This document shows positions 1 to 9,626 of a DNA stretch of 64,000 nt, in pieces. Both the position numbers and the translations under genes were made by a program. Under the pieces are notes generated by a model. The model searched no databases and had not been told where the DNA came from. It saw only the letters and a list, made by a program, of their open reading frames with translations. Position 1 is the first letter of the stretch, and the number at the start of each line of letters is the position of its first letter. Source of the DNA: Roseibium album (lineage in GTDB: Bacteria > Pseudomonadota > Alphaproteobacteria > Rhizobiales > Stappiaceae); assembly GCF_001404515.1 (NCBI RefSeq), contig NZ_CXWE01000007.1:124001-188000 (forward strand), read 5' to 3'.

Positions 1-526
1 GGTCGGGGTCATCGACGCCGATCTGGGTCTGGCGCACGGTGATCCGCGCGCTGCCGAAAAAACCTTTCAGCTTCTTGCTCAGGTCACAGGCCGCGCGGGG
101 AGGGTGACCGGAGGCGGCCGGGGACTGCTACAGACCTATAATGCGGATCATCCTGTCATCAAGGGGCTGCTATCGGGCGACAAGCATGCCTTTTACCAGG
201 CCGAGATCGAGGCAAGACGGGTTGCGGGCCTGCCTCCATTCGGCCGATTGGCGGCCGTTGTCGTGTCGGGACCGGACAAGATTTTTGCCGAAGGTTATGC
301 CCGTGCGCTGGCCCGGGCGGCGCCTCCCGATGAAGCGGTCACCCTGCTGGGCCCGGCAGAAGCCGCTCTTGCGATGGTCCGCGGCAGGCACCGTTATCGG
401 CTGCTGACCATGGCGCCGCGCCAGTTCGATCTCCAGTCCTACCTGCGGCGCTGGTTGAATCAGGGTCCGAAACCAACAAAAGGTCTGCGCGTCCAGATCG
501 ATATCGATCCTCAGCATTTCATGTGA
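1..526 (+). CDS. priA: Primosomal protein N' (PriA helicase), C-terminal part, truncated by window edge
   Basis: The reading frame is open from base 2 to the TGA at 524-526, so the gene enters from outside the window. The first residues match the last helicase motifs of PriA: DADLGL, then TFQLLAQVTGRAGR, the motif VI-like block that ends in the GRAGR arginines. The rest is the PriA C-terminal domain, with the typical YNADHP and EIEARRVAGLPPFGRL stretches. PriA is a 3'-5' DNA helicase that reloads the replisome at collapsed forks. The Walker A motif, DEAH box and zinc-binding cysteines must lie upstream. Its position just before the F1 ATP synthase operon on the same strand is common in Hyphomicrobiales (established knowledge). 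Confidence 0.95.
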   Translation, partial: VGVIDADLGLAHGDPRAAEKTFQLLAQVTGRAGRVTGGGRGLLQTYNADHPVIKGLLSGDKHAFYQAEIEARRVAGLPPFGRLAAVVVSGPDKIFAEGYARALARAAPPDEAVTLLGPAEAALAMVRGRHRYRLLTMAPRQFDLQSYLRRWLNQGPKPTKGLRVQIDIDPQHFM

Positions 527-878
527 CAGTGCACAGTTCGTCGGACCGTTGCCGAAACCGGAATTCTCTTGCGATTGCAACGTGCTTCGGCCTCGCGAAC
601 AGGCGCGGCCGGACACTCGCCCGGGTTTATTTCGGAAGGCTGAGCGGCCTCGCCTGGAAGGACTTTTTATCGCCATGCAGCAAAAAACACCCAAGATTCC
701 TTCAGAACAGTCTTTTGGCGAAGTTGCACACTGGGAAACCCTGTGCTAATTGAGGCGCGGCTTTGGGGGAACGGTTTAACCGTCATACCTTCTGACCTCG
801 AAATCATTCATTATTTTCAATGCCTTGCGAGCGCTTGCCGTTTTGCGGGCTTGAAAAACGTCAGAGAGCACGGACCTG
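527..878 (+). promoter_or_regulatory. Intergenic region upstream of the atp operon, likely carrying its promoter
   Basis: No convincing gene lies in these 352 bases: the short open frames here start without a Shine-Dalgarno sequence and match nothing I recognise. The stretch holds a small perfect dyad at 771-783 (ACGGTT-T-AACCGT) in an otherwise AT-richer patch, then a run around 800-830. The atp operon promoter and its untranslated leader should be here, but I cannot assign -35/-10 boxes with confidence. No rho-independent terminator for priA is evident. Confidence 0.4.
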
Positions 879-1439
879 GTGACTGACAACGTATCTCTCG
901 TATCCGGCGTGGCACAGCGTTATGCGTCCGCCCTTCTCGACCTCGCGGAGGGTGACGGCACTACCGCTGACGTGGAACGGGATCTCACTGCTTTCCAAGG
1001 CATGCTTGCCGAAAGCGAAGATCTCGACCGTCTTGTGAAGAGCCCGGCATTCAGTGCAGAAGAGCAGCTTACAGCGCTCACCGCACTTCTTGACAAGGCA
1101 GGCATCTCTGGTCTCGCCGCAAATTTCGTGAAGCTGGCCGCCCGTAACCGGCGCCTCTTCGTTCTCCCCGACATGATCAAGTCGTTCCACGCCCTGCTCG
1201 CAGACAAGCGTGGTGAGGAAACTGCAGAAGTCACTTCTGCAACTGTCCTTTCAGACGAGCATGTCGCAGCCCTGAAGGAAGCATTGTCTGCTTCGACGGG
1301 CAAAACCGTAAACATCGCAGCGAAAGTCGATCCTGCACTGATCGGTGGCCTCGTGGTCAAGGTCGGTTCCCGCATGATCGACACGTCGTTGCGTACCAAG
1401 CTCAATTCACTCAAGTTCGCGATGAAAGAGGTCGGCTGA
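879..1439 (+). CDS. atpH: ATP synthase F1 subunit delta
   Basis: This 186-residue protein has the length and fold pattern of the F1 delta (OSCP) subunit, which links the F1 head to the b-subunit stator. Recognisable stretches are [13 protein letters not shown] at the N-terminus and [21 protein letters not shown] near the C-terminus, the most conserved OSCP block. The start is GTG at 879. The TGA stop at 1437-1439 overlaps the ATG of atpA by one base, indicating translational coupling. It is the first gene of atpHAGDC. The F0 genes (a, b, c subunits) are not in this window, as expected for Alphaproteobacteria, where F0 and F1 operons are separate (established knowledge). Confidence 0.97.
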   Translation: MTDNVSLVSGVAQRYASALLDLAEGDGTTADVERDLTAFQGMLAESEDLDRLVKSPAFSAEEQLTALTALLDKAGISGLAANFVKLAARNRRLFVLPDMIKSFHALLADKRGEETAEVTSATVLSDEHVAALKEALSASTGKTVNIAAKVDPALIGGLVVKVGSRMIDTSLRTKLNSLKFAMKEVG

Positions 1440-2968
1440 TGGATATTCGGGCCGCGGAAATCTCCGCAATCCTCAAGGACCAGATCAAGAGCTTTGGCCA
1501 GGAAGCCGAAGTTTCTGAAGTTGGTCAGGTGCTCTCCGTCGGTGACGGTATCGCCCGTGTTTATGGTCTGGACAAGGTTCAGGCTGGTGAAATGGTCGAG
1601 TTTCCAGGTGGTATCAAGGGCATGGCCCTTAACCTGGAATCAGACAACGTCGGTATCGTTATCTTCGGGTCTGACCGCGACATCAAGGAAGGCGACACCG
1701 TCAAGCGGACCGGCGCCATCGTGGAAGTTCCGGTCGGCAAGGGCCTCCTCGGCCGCGTTGTTGACCCGCTCGGCAACCCGATTGACGGCAAGGGCCCGAT
1801 CGAAGCCACTGAAAAGCGCCGCGTCGACGTCAAGGCACCAGGCATCCTGCCGCGGAAATCCGTGCATGAGCCGATGTCGACTGGCCTGAAGGCCATTGAC
1901 GCCCTGATCCCGATCGGACGTGGGCAGCGTGAGCTTGTCATCGGTGACCGTCAGACCGGCAAGACCGCAATCATTCTGGACACCTTCCTGAACCAGAAGC
2001 CTCTGCACGCATCCGATGACGAAGACGCCAAGCTGTACTGCATCTACGTTGCCGTCGGTCAGAAGCGGTCCACCGTTGCCCAGTTCGTCAAGGTTCTGGA
2101 AGACAACGGTGCCATGGATTACTCCATTGTCATCGCCGCGACCGCGTCCGACGCGGCTCCGCTGCAGTTCCTGGCACCGTTTGCCGGCTGCGCGATGGGC
2201 GAGTTCTTCCGTGACAATTCCATGCACGCCGTTATCGGATACGACGATCTGACCAAACAGGCCGTGGCCTATCGTCAGATGTCGCTGCTTCTGCGCCGCC
2301 CGCCGGGACGTGAAGCTTTCCCGGGCGACGTTTTCTACCTTCACTCCCGCCTGCTGGAACGTGCTGCGAAGCTGAACGAAGAGCATGGCAGCGGTTCATT
2401 GACCGCGTTGCCGGTCATTGAAACCCAGGGCAATGACGTTTCCGCGTTCATTCCGACCAACGTGATCTCGATCACCGACGGTCAGATCTTCCTTGAAACG
2501 GACCTCTTCTATCAGGGCATCCGCCCGGCGGTGAACGTCGGTCTTTCGGTCTCCCGCGTTGGCTCTTCTGCCCAGATCAAGGCGATGAAGCAGGTTGCGG
2601 GCCCGGTTAAGGGTGAACTCGCGCAGTACCGTGAAATGGCGGCCTTCGCACAGTTCGGTTCCGACCTCGATGCCACCACGCAGCGTTTGCTGAACCGTGG
2701 CGCACGTTTGACCGAGCTTTTGAAGCAGCCGCAGTTTTCGCCATTGAAAACGCAGGAACAGGTCGCGGTGATCTATGCCGGCGTGAATGGTTATCTGGAT
2801 GGTTTTGCGGTTGACCGGGTGAAGGACTTCGAAGAAGGCCTGCTTCTGTTCCTTCGCGGTGAGCATCAGGATCTGCTGGATGCAATCTGGGACAAGAAAG
2901 CTCTCGACGACGAACTGACTGGCAAGCTGAAAGCTGCCATCGATGCGTTCGCCAAGAACTTCGCTTAA
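1439..2968 (+). CDS. atpA: ATP synthase F1 subunit alpha
   Basis: At 509 residues this is a full-length F1 alpha subunit, the non-catalytic nucleotide-binding subunit of the alpha3-beta3 hexamer. The P-loop is GDRQTGKTA at residues 169-177, with the Gln-Thr pattern typical of alpha subunits. Further family markers are [11 protein letters not shown] near residue 34, the segment around [22 protein letters not shown], and [13 protein letters not shown]. The start codon overlaps the atpH stop. atpG follows after 33 bases with a GGAG ribosome-binding site. No anomalies are visible. Confidence 0.99.
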   Translation: MDIRAAEISAILKDQIKSFGQEAEVSEVGQVLSVGDGIARVYGLDKVQAGEMVEFPGGIKGMALNLESDNVGIVIFGSDRDIKEGDTVKRTGAIVEVPVGKGLLGRVVDPLGNPIDGKGPIEATEKRRVDVKAPGILPRKSVHEPMSTGLKAIDALIPIGRGQRELVIGDRQTGKTAIILDTFLNQKPLHASDDEDAKLYCIYVAVGQKRSTVAQFVKVLEDNGAMDYSIVIAATASDAAPLQFLAPFAGCAMGEFFRDNSMHAVIGYDDLTKQAVAYRQMSLLLRRPPGREAFPGDVFYLHSRLLERAAKLNEEHGSGSLTALPVIETQGNDVSAFIPTNVISITDGQIFLETDLFYQGIRPAVNVGLSVSRVGSSAQIKAMKQVAGPVKGELAQYREMAAFAQFGSDLDATTQRLLNRGARLTELLKQPQFSPLKTQEQVAVIYAGVNGYLDGFAVDRVKDFEEGLLLFLRGEHQDLLDAIWDKKALDDELTGKLKAAIDAFAKNFA

Positions 2969-3001
2969 GACGACACGCCGGGATAAGGAGCAGGGGCGGC
3001 C

Positions 3002-3886
3002 ATGCCGAGCCTGAAGGACTTACGAAACCGCATCGCTTCCGTGAAGGCGACGCAGAAAATCACCAAGGCCATGCAAATGGTGGCCGCGGCGAAACTGCGT
3101 CGTGCACAGGAAGCTGCGGAGGCCGCGCGGCCCTATGCGGAACGCATGGGCGCGGTGCTGACCAACCTCGCGGAAGCATTCGAGGGTCGCGATGACGCTC
3201 CGAAGCTGATGTCCGGTACGGGCAGCGACCAGGTTCATCTCCTGGTTGTCGCTACCGCAGAACGCGGGCTTTGCGGGGGTTTCAACACGAACATTGCCAA
3301 GCTGGCTCGTGAAAAGGCGCGCAGCCTGATCGCGGACGGCAAGACGGTCAAGATCATCTGTGTCGGCAAGAAGGGTTTCGATGCCCTCAAGCGCGAACTC
3401 GGCCAGCATGTGATCAAGACGATCGATCTGCGCAGCGTAAAGAATGTGGGGTTTGTCAATGCCGATGAGATCGGCAAAGAGGTTCTCTCCATGTTTGCTG
3501 ACGGCGAATTCGACGTCTGCACGTTGTTCTATTCGACGTTCAGGTCGGTGATTGCACAAGAGCCGACGGCAAAGCAGTTGATCCCGGCCAGTTTCGAAAC
3601 CGACGAGACTGAGGACCGTAGCGGTGCCCAGCCGGTTTACGAATATGAGCCGGATGAAGCGGAAATCCTTGAGGATCTGCTGCCGCGTAACATTTCCGTA
3701 CAGATTTTCCGGGCTCTTCTGGAAAATGCTGCTTCCGAACAGGGTGCCCGCATGTCCGCGATGGACAATGCGACCCGCAATGCCGGTGACATGATCGACA
3801 AACTGACGATCAACTACAATCGTCGGCGTCAGGCGCAGATTACGACGGAATTGATTGAAATTATCTCGGGTGCGGAAGCGCTCTAA
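3002..3886 (+). CDS. atpG: ATP synthase F1 subunit gamma
   Basis: This 294-residue protein is the central-stalk gamma subunit that rotates inside the alpha3-beta3 ring. The N-terminal helix carries the signature [20 protein letters not shown] and the C-terminal helix carries [22 protein letters not shown], the two halves of the coiled coil. The middle contains the Rossmann-like [11 protein letters not shown] segment. It lies between atpA (33-bp gap) and atpD (124-bp gap). The larger gap before atpD contains no obvious gene. Confidence 0.99.
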   Translation: MPSLKDLRNRIASVKATQKITKAMQMVAAAKLRRAQEAAEAARPYAERMGAVLTNLAEAFEGRDDAPKLMSGTGSDQVHLLVVATAERGLCGGFNTNIAKLAREKARSLIADGKTVKIICVGKKGFDALKRELGQHVIKTIDLRSVKNVGFVNADEIGKEVLSMFADGEFDVCTLFYSTFRSVIAQEPTAKQLIPASFETDETEDRSGAQPVYEYEPDEAEILEDLLPRNISVQIFRALLENAASEQGARMSAMDNATRNAGDMIDKLTINYNRRRQAQITTELIEIISGAEAL

Positions 3887-3980
3887 AGCGTTTTGCGCCC
3901 GTCAGGGCGCAGAGTGCCGGACTAGAATTAGTATCGATCAACTCTTCCGCCTTGTTGCGAAGACGCACAGGGCAAGTTGA

Positions 3981-5435
<1,455 letters not shown>

Positions 5436-5446
5436 TCCGAGTTTTA

Positions 5447-5472
5447 ACCGGACGCCCGCTCGAGCGTCCGGT
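5447..5472 (+). other. Perfect 9-bp stem hairpin between atpD and atpC
   Basis: ACCGGACGC at 5447-5455 pairs exactly with GCGTCCGGT at 5464-5472 around an 8-base loop. The T-rich tract that would make it a simple terminator is missing, since the hairpin is followed by ATTCCTGATTTTTGATGG. It may attenuate transcription or stabilise the atpHAGD mRNA so that epsilon is made at a different level from the other F1 subunits. That role is inference. Confidence 0.55.
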
Positions 5473-5530
5473 ATTCCTGATTTTTGATGGCCTGGCCATC
5501 TGAAACGTAGACTGACAAGGAAGACGCCAA

Positions 5531-5938
5531 ATGGCTGAACTTTTCCAGTTTGAGTTGGTCTCGCCGGAGCGCCAGCTCCTCTCCGAACAGGTGGCTGAGG
5601 TCGTTGTGCCCGGTGCTGAAGGCGAGTTTGGCGTTCTGAAGGACCATAGCCTGTTCATGTCCAGCATAGCGCCGGGCATTCTGAAGGTCCGCAACGAAGG
5701 CGATTCCTGGACGGAATACTTCGTGCGCGGCGGCTTTGCCGATGTATCGGCCGACGGGTTGACGGTGCTTGCCGAACAGGCTGTTCCGGTCTCGGAGATC
5801 AGCCGCGAACAACTTGATCTCGCGATCAAGAACGCGGAGGAAGACGCTGCAGACGCCAAGGACGACATGACCAGGCAGAAGGCAGACCGGACACTTCGCA
5901 GGCTCAAGGATGTTGCCGAGGCCCTGAAACAGGTCTGA
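5531..5938 (+). CDS. atpC: ATP synthase F1 subunit epsilon
   Basis: This 135-residue protein is the epsilon subunit of the central stalk, which couples gamma to the c-ring and can inhibit ATP hydrolysis. The beta-sandwich domain shows FELVSPERQLLSEQV and GAEGEFGVLKDHSLFMS, the typical family blocks. The C-terminal helical part is AEEDAADAKDDMTRQKADRT. The ATG has an AAGGAAGACGCCAA leader. It is the last gene of the operon and is followed 28 bases later by a strong terminator. Confidence 0.98.
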   Translation: MAELFQFELVSPERQLLSEQVAEVVVPGAEGEFGVLKDHSLFMSSIAPGILKVRNEGDSWTEYFVRGGFADVSADGLTVLAEQAVPVSEISREQLDLAIKNAEEDAADAKDDMTRQKADRTLRRLKDVAEALKQV

Positions 5939-5966
5939 CGGGCGCCCTGAAGTTCACATCATCCAG

Positions 5967-5996
5967 AACGCGGACCGGAAACGGGCCGCGTTTTTT
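5967..5996 (+). terminator. Rho-independent terminator of the atp operon
   Basis: AACGCGG at 5967-5973 pairs with CCGCGTT at 5986-5992. An internal A/G mismatch is followed by CCG/CGG pairing around a GAAA tetraloop, and six T residues run from 5991 to 5996. It lies between atpC and the 3' end of the oppositely oriented GGDEF gene. Confidence 0.9.
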
Positions 5997-6029
5997 GATT
6001 GAGACGCAAAAACCTATCAGGAAAAAAGC

Positions 6030-9000
6030 CTACGCATTCATCGCGCCAGGTTCTGCAGGTAGATCGAAGAACCTGAAATCGTTTCTGCCGCTGTTCTTGA
6101 CATCATAAAGCGCGACGTCAGCGTTCTTAATAATTGCATTGGCATCCGAACGGGAGCCGGAGATCGGCGAGATACCGACACTCACTCCAATTCGGATCGT
6201 ATGTTCCTTTATGGAAAACGCACCCTGCAATTTGTGAACGATCCGGCTTGCGATGACTTCAGCAACCGTCCTTGACGCTCTGTTGAGGATGATACCGAAC
6301 TCGTCACCACCCAGCCTGGCCACAAGATCAGTGGACCTCACGCACGCTTTCAGCCGTTCGCTGACCTGTTTGAGCAAGGCATCGCCCGCGTCGTGGCCAT
6401 ACGTGTCGTTCACCGGTTTGAACTTGTCGAGATCAAGCAGCATCAGGGCGCTTTCCGAATCCTGATCCAATTCCTCCAGGGTTTCGTCGAGCCGGGAATT
6501 GAAGAGTGTTCTATTGGCCAGCCCTGTCAGCGTGTCGTGATGCGCTGCATACTCGATTTTTTGAACGGCCAATTCACTCTTCGTGACGTCCTCGTGCGTT
6601 CCGATCCAGCCGCCTCCAGGCAGTGGCGCATGAACCGCGCTGATGAACCTTCCGCTGGGATGCCTGAATTTGGAGCGAACGACTTCTCCAGCTGAGAGCC
6701 GAATGAGCAGATCCCTGACGTGTTCGATCACGTCTCCATCGAATTCACCACGGGCTTTTTCCGCCTCAATCAGGTCGACAAGGGTAACGCCTTCTCTGAC
6801 GTCGTCCTCTGGCTTGTTGAAGATGTCGATGTACTGCTTGTTCCAGAGCCTCAGGCGGCCGTCCTTGTCAAAGACGCTGACGCCTTGCCTCATGTTGGCC
6901 AGAATGGCTTCAAGTTCCAGAGACCGGCTGCGCGAAGCACGTTCGCTTTCGGCCAGCTGGCTTTCCATTCTCTTGCGGTCTGTCACATCAAAGAAATTGT
7001 AGACAAAACCGCCCGAAGGCAACGGCGTCCCTCTGATTTCCAGATACGAACCGCTTGCGGCACCGCGAACATAACTGTGGGGTTGGGTTCGGTCGTAGGA
7101 ATGAAACTTGTCGAGAGCGAGTTGCTCGGGGTCGCCCTCGCCATAGTCACCTCGCTCCGCGTTGTATTTCAGGTAGTCGAGCAAATGAAGTTTCTGATCG
7201 ACGAAATCCTGCGGATAACCAAGGAGGTGCCCGAACTCCGAGTTTGCCGCCCCCAATTGAAAATTCTCGTCATAATATGCAAATCCGCCTGGGAAATTGT
7301 CGAAGATCGCCTGCAGCGTGTCGGCTTGCTCCTTTGTTTCCGTGATGTCGGCGATCGATACGACAACTCCGTCCAGTCCATTTTCGCCAAGCGGATCGAT
7401 CGGCCTCGCGTTTATGCGAAGCCAGGTCAAACCATGGCGATAGGAGGTGCTCAGGCTCGCAACGAGATCCGTAACGGCGTCTGGATCATGAACAGCCAGT
7501 TTGAGTGGGTCGCTGTTGTTGATGAATTCCGAAGACTCCAGGGTGACCGAGCGCGCGAGTTCGTCAATTCGAAGACCCGTCAATCCGTTGTCGTCAAAGC
7601 CAAACAGTTTTTCCGCCACCGGATTTGCGGATTCGATGACACCATCCCGCGACAGCAAAAGAATGCCCTCGCTCAAGGCTTCCAGTGTTGCCCGTTGAAC
7701 AACTTCCGACTGCCGGATTGTCTGTTCCCGCCGTTTGTGGTCTGAAATATCCAGAAGACTGAACACGATACCGCCATTCGGCAAAGGCGTGGATCTCACG
7801 TCCAGAACAGTCCCGTCTGCAGTTACCCGTTCGAGTTGAACAGGCTTTCCGCTCATGAACGGGTTGTATCTCTCCTCGACCACCTTCTCTGCTTTGCTTG
7901 CAACGCGCTGTTCCTGGCGTGCGGCGTACATCATTGTGTCTTTCAGGTGAGGTTTCTGGGACAGCAATTCCTTTGGAAGCTTGAAGGCATTTTGGAAGGC
8001 ATCATTATAGTTCTGCAGATGCAGGGCTTCATCGAAATAGACCATTCCGCCGGGAAAGTTGTCGAAGATCGCTTGCAGGGTATCTCTCTGGGTCTTTGTT
8101 TCCGTGATGTCTGTCAACGAAACGACGATACCGTCCAGACCGAATTCGTTTGTTTCGCCAATGGACGCTGCATTGATCCTGAGCCAGGCACCTCCGGTTT
8201 CGTTTCGCCGGGTAACATGAACAACTGTGCCGTTGACATGATCGGAACCGTTGGCGATTTGCCGGAACAGGTCATCAGGTGAGTTGAACGCTTTGTCTTC
8301 AAACCGGAACTCAAGGTCGAGGTCCTTGAACCTGGTGTCGACAACGTCTTCATGCGAACAACCCAGAAGGTCTTCACCGGCCTTGTTGATTGACCGGATG
8401 CGCCCGGAACGGCTGAGGAGAAGGACACCTTCCGACAATGTATGCAAGGTGGCCCGGTGCATGGATTCGGAGCAACGGACCGACTGTTCGGTCTTTTTCC
8501 GCGCAGTAACGTCCTGAAGAGCGCCGACGATACGGATGACTTCACCGTCTTTGACAATGGGTCTGCCGGCGGCGCGGACCCAGATGTTACGACCCTTTGC
8601 AGTAACGAAAGGCAGTTCGGCATCCCAGCTGACGCCAAGTTCGATCGCGTCCTCGACTGCCTTTGAAATGATGTGGCGGCTGTCGGGCGGATAGAAAGAC
8701 AGTGCAAAATCCACGGTCGGACGAAAATCCGAGGGCACTTCGTGAATCTCTTTCGTTTTGTCAGTCCATGTCAGTGTCTTGGTCCGAACACAGAGCTCCC
8801 AGCCGCCGACGCCGGATACACTTGTAATTTCTTCAAGAAGATCATTCTTTTGAACGGCCAGTTCGTGTTCCTGCTCGGCCTGCGCCAGAGCTGCATCCTT
8901 CTCCCGTCGAATCTCATGCGACTTGATCAGGCCCTCGACAACCTTGCCCAGCCTGCGCAATTGATTGAGTTGCTGCCGGGAAGGGCTACGTGGAACACGG

Positions 9001-9395
9001 TCGATGACGCAGAGCGTGCCCAACCGGTTCCGGCCATCGATGGACAGGGGGCATCCGGCGTAGAAACGGATATTGGGAGCCCCGGTCACGAGTGGATTGT
9101 TCTTGAACCGCTTGTCGGCATGGGTGTCTTCGACGATGAAAAGCTCGTCGGAAAGAATGGCGTGCTGGCAGAATGAGATATCACGCGGCGTGCCTTCGAC
9201 ATCCAGACCGCATCTGGCCTTGAACCACTGCTCATCTTCCGAAACGAGGGACACCAGGGCTATTGGGCAATCGAATATGGCTGCAAGGGCTTCAACGACG
9301 GAATCGAATTCAGGCAAACGTTCAGACCCGAGGATCTGAAGTTCGTGCAAGGTCTCAATTCGCTCTTCTTCGTTTTCTGGCCTCACGGTATCCAT
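6030..9395 (-). CDS. GAF/multi-PAS diguanylate cyclase (paralog 1, six PAS-like units)
   Basis: This 1121-residue soluble sensor protein has no membrane segment. In order it carries an N-terminal GAF domain (about 20-150, with FCQHAIL and FYAGCPL), a PAS unit containing VSGVGGWEL, then a two-PAS module that occurs twice in succession (each copy starts with RATL.(T/A)LSEG(V/I)LLLSR and contains LQAIFDNFPGG), a last PAS unit (ILANMRQGVSVFD), and a C-terminal GGDEF domain. The active site GGDEF is intact at 1029-1033 and the inhibitory I-site RSTD is at 1020-1023, so c-di-GMP synthesis with product feedback is expected. There is no EAL domain. I chose the ATG at 9395, preceded by a GGGAGA sequence; an in-frame upstream ATG at 9458 has no Shine-Dalgarno. 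It is the downstream paralog of the gene at 9627-12227. The signal sensed is unknown. Confidence 0.93.
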   Translation of the reverse strand: MDTVRPENEEERIETLHELQILGSERLPEFDSVVEALAAIFDCPIALVSLVSEDEQWFKARCGLDVEGTPRDISFCQHAILSDELFIVEDTHADKRFKNNPLVTGAPNIRFYAGCPLSIDGRNRLGTLCVIDRVPRSPSRQQLNQLRRLGKVVEGLIKSHEIRREKDAALAQAEQEHELAVQKNDLLEEITSVSGVGGWELCVRTKTLTWTDKTKEIHEVPSDFRPTVDFALSFYPPDSRHIISKAVEDAIELGVSWDAELPFVTAKGRNIWVRAAGRPIVKDGEVIRIVGALQDVTARKKTEQSVRCSESMHRATLHTLSEGVLLLSRSGRIRSINKAGEDLLGCSHEDVVDTRFKDLDLEFRFEDKAFNSPDDLFRQIANGSDHVNGTVVHVTRRNETGGAWLRINAASIGETNEFGLDGIVVSLTDITETKTQRDTLQAIFDNFPGGMVYFDEALHLQNYNDAFQNAFKLPKELLSQKPHLKDTMMYAARQEQRVASKAEKVVEERYNPFMSGKPVQLERVTADGTVLDVRSTPLPNGGIVFSLLDISDHKRREQTIRQSEVVQRATLEALSEGILLLSRDGVIESANPVAEKLFGFDDNGLTGLRIDELARSVTLESSEFINNSDPLKLAVHDPDAVTDLVASLSTSYRHGLTWLRINARPIDPLGENGLDGVVVSIADITETKEQADTLQAIFDNFPGGFAYYDENFQLGAANSEFGHLLGYPQDFVDQKLHLLDYLKYNAERGDYGEGDPEQLALDKFHSYDRTQPHSYVRGAASGSYLEIRGTPLPSGGFVYNFFDVTDRKRMESQLAESERASRSRSLELEAILANMRQGVSVFDKDGRLRLWNKQYIDIFNKPEDDVREGVTLVDLIEAEKARGEFDGDVIEHVRDLLIRLSAGEVVRSKFRHPSGRFISAVHAPLPGGGWIGTHEDVTKSELAVQKIEYAAHHDTLTGLANRTLFNSRLDETLEELDQDSESALMLLDLDKFKPVNDTYGHDAGDALLKQVSERLKACVRSTDLVARLGGDEFGIILNRASRTVAEVIASRIVHKLQGAFSIKEHTIRIGVSVGISPISGSRSDANAIIKNADVALYDVKNSGRNDFRFFDLPAEPGAMNA

Positions 9396-9626
9396 GCTGC
9401 GTCCCGTCTCCCACAGGAATCTCCTTTGGGTATGTGCCCGCCGGATCGGAAATGACACTAGGCCAAGAAGCGCAACAAATGATTAAGTTTTGAACATTCC
9501 CGGCATTGTTGGAGGATGGCGCAACCTGCCTGAGAGATTTCATAAGGTATTGATAATAATGTATTTTTAGTGGAAATGGAGTTGCCGGACACCAACAATT
9601 GAACACAAGGTGCAGACGTCACGCAT

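Noticed and set aside
523..753. Short plus-strand frames between priA and atpH
   Set aside because: They start inside or right after priA without ribosome-binding sites, and the products have no recognisable pattern.
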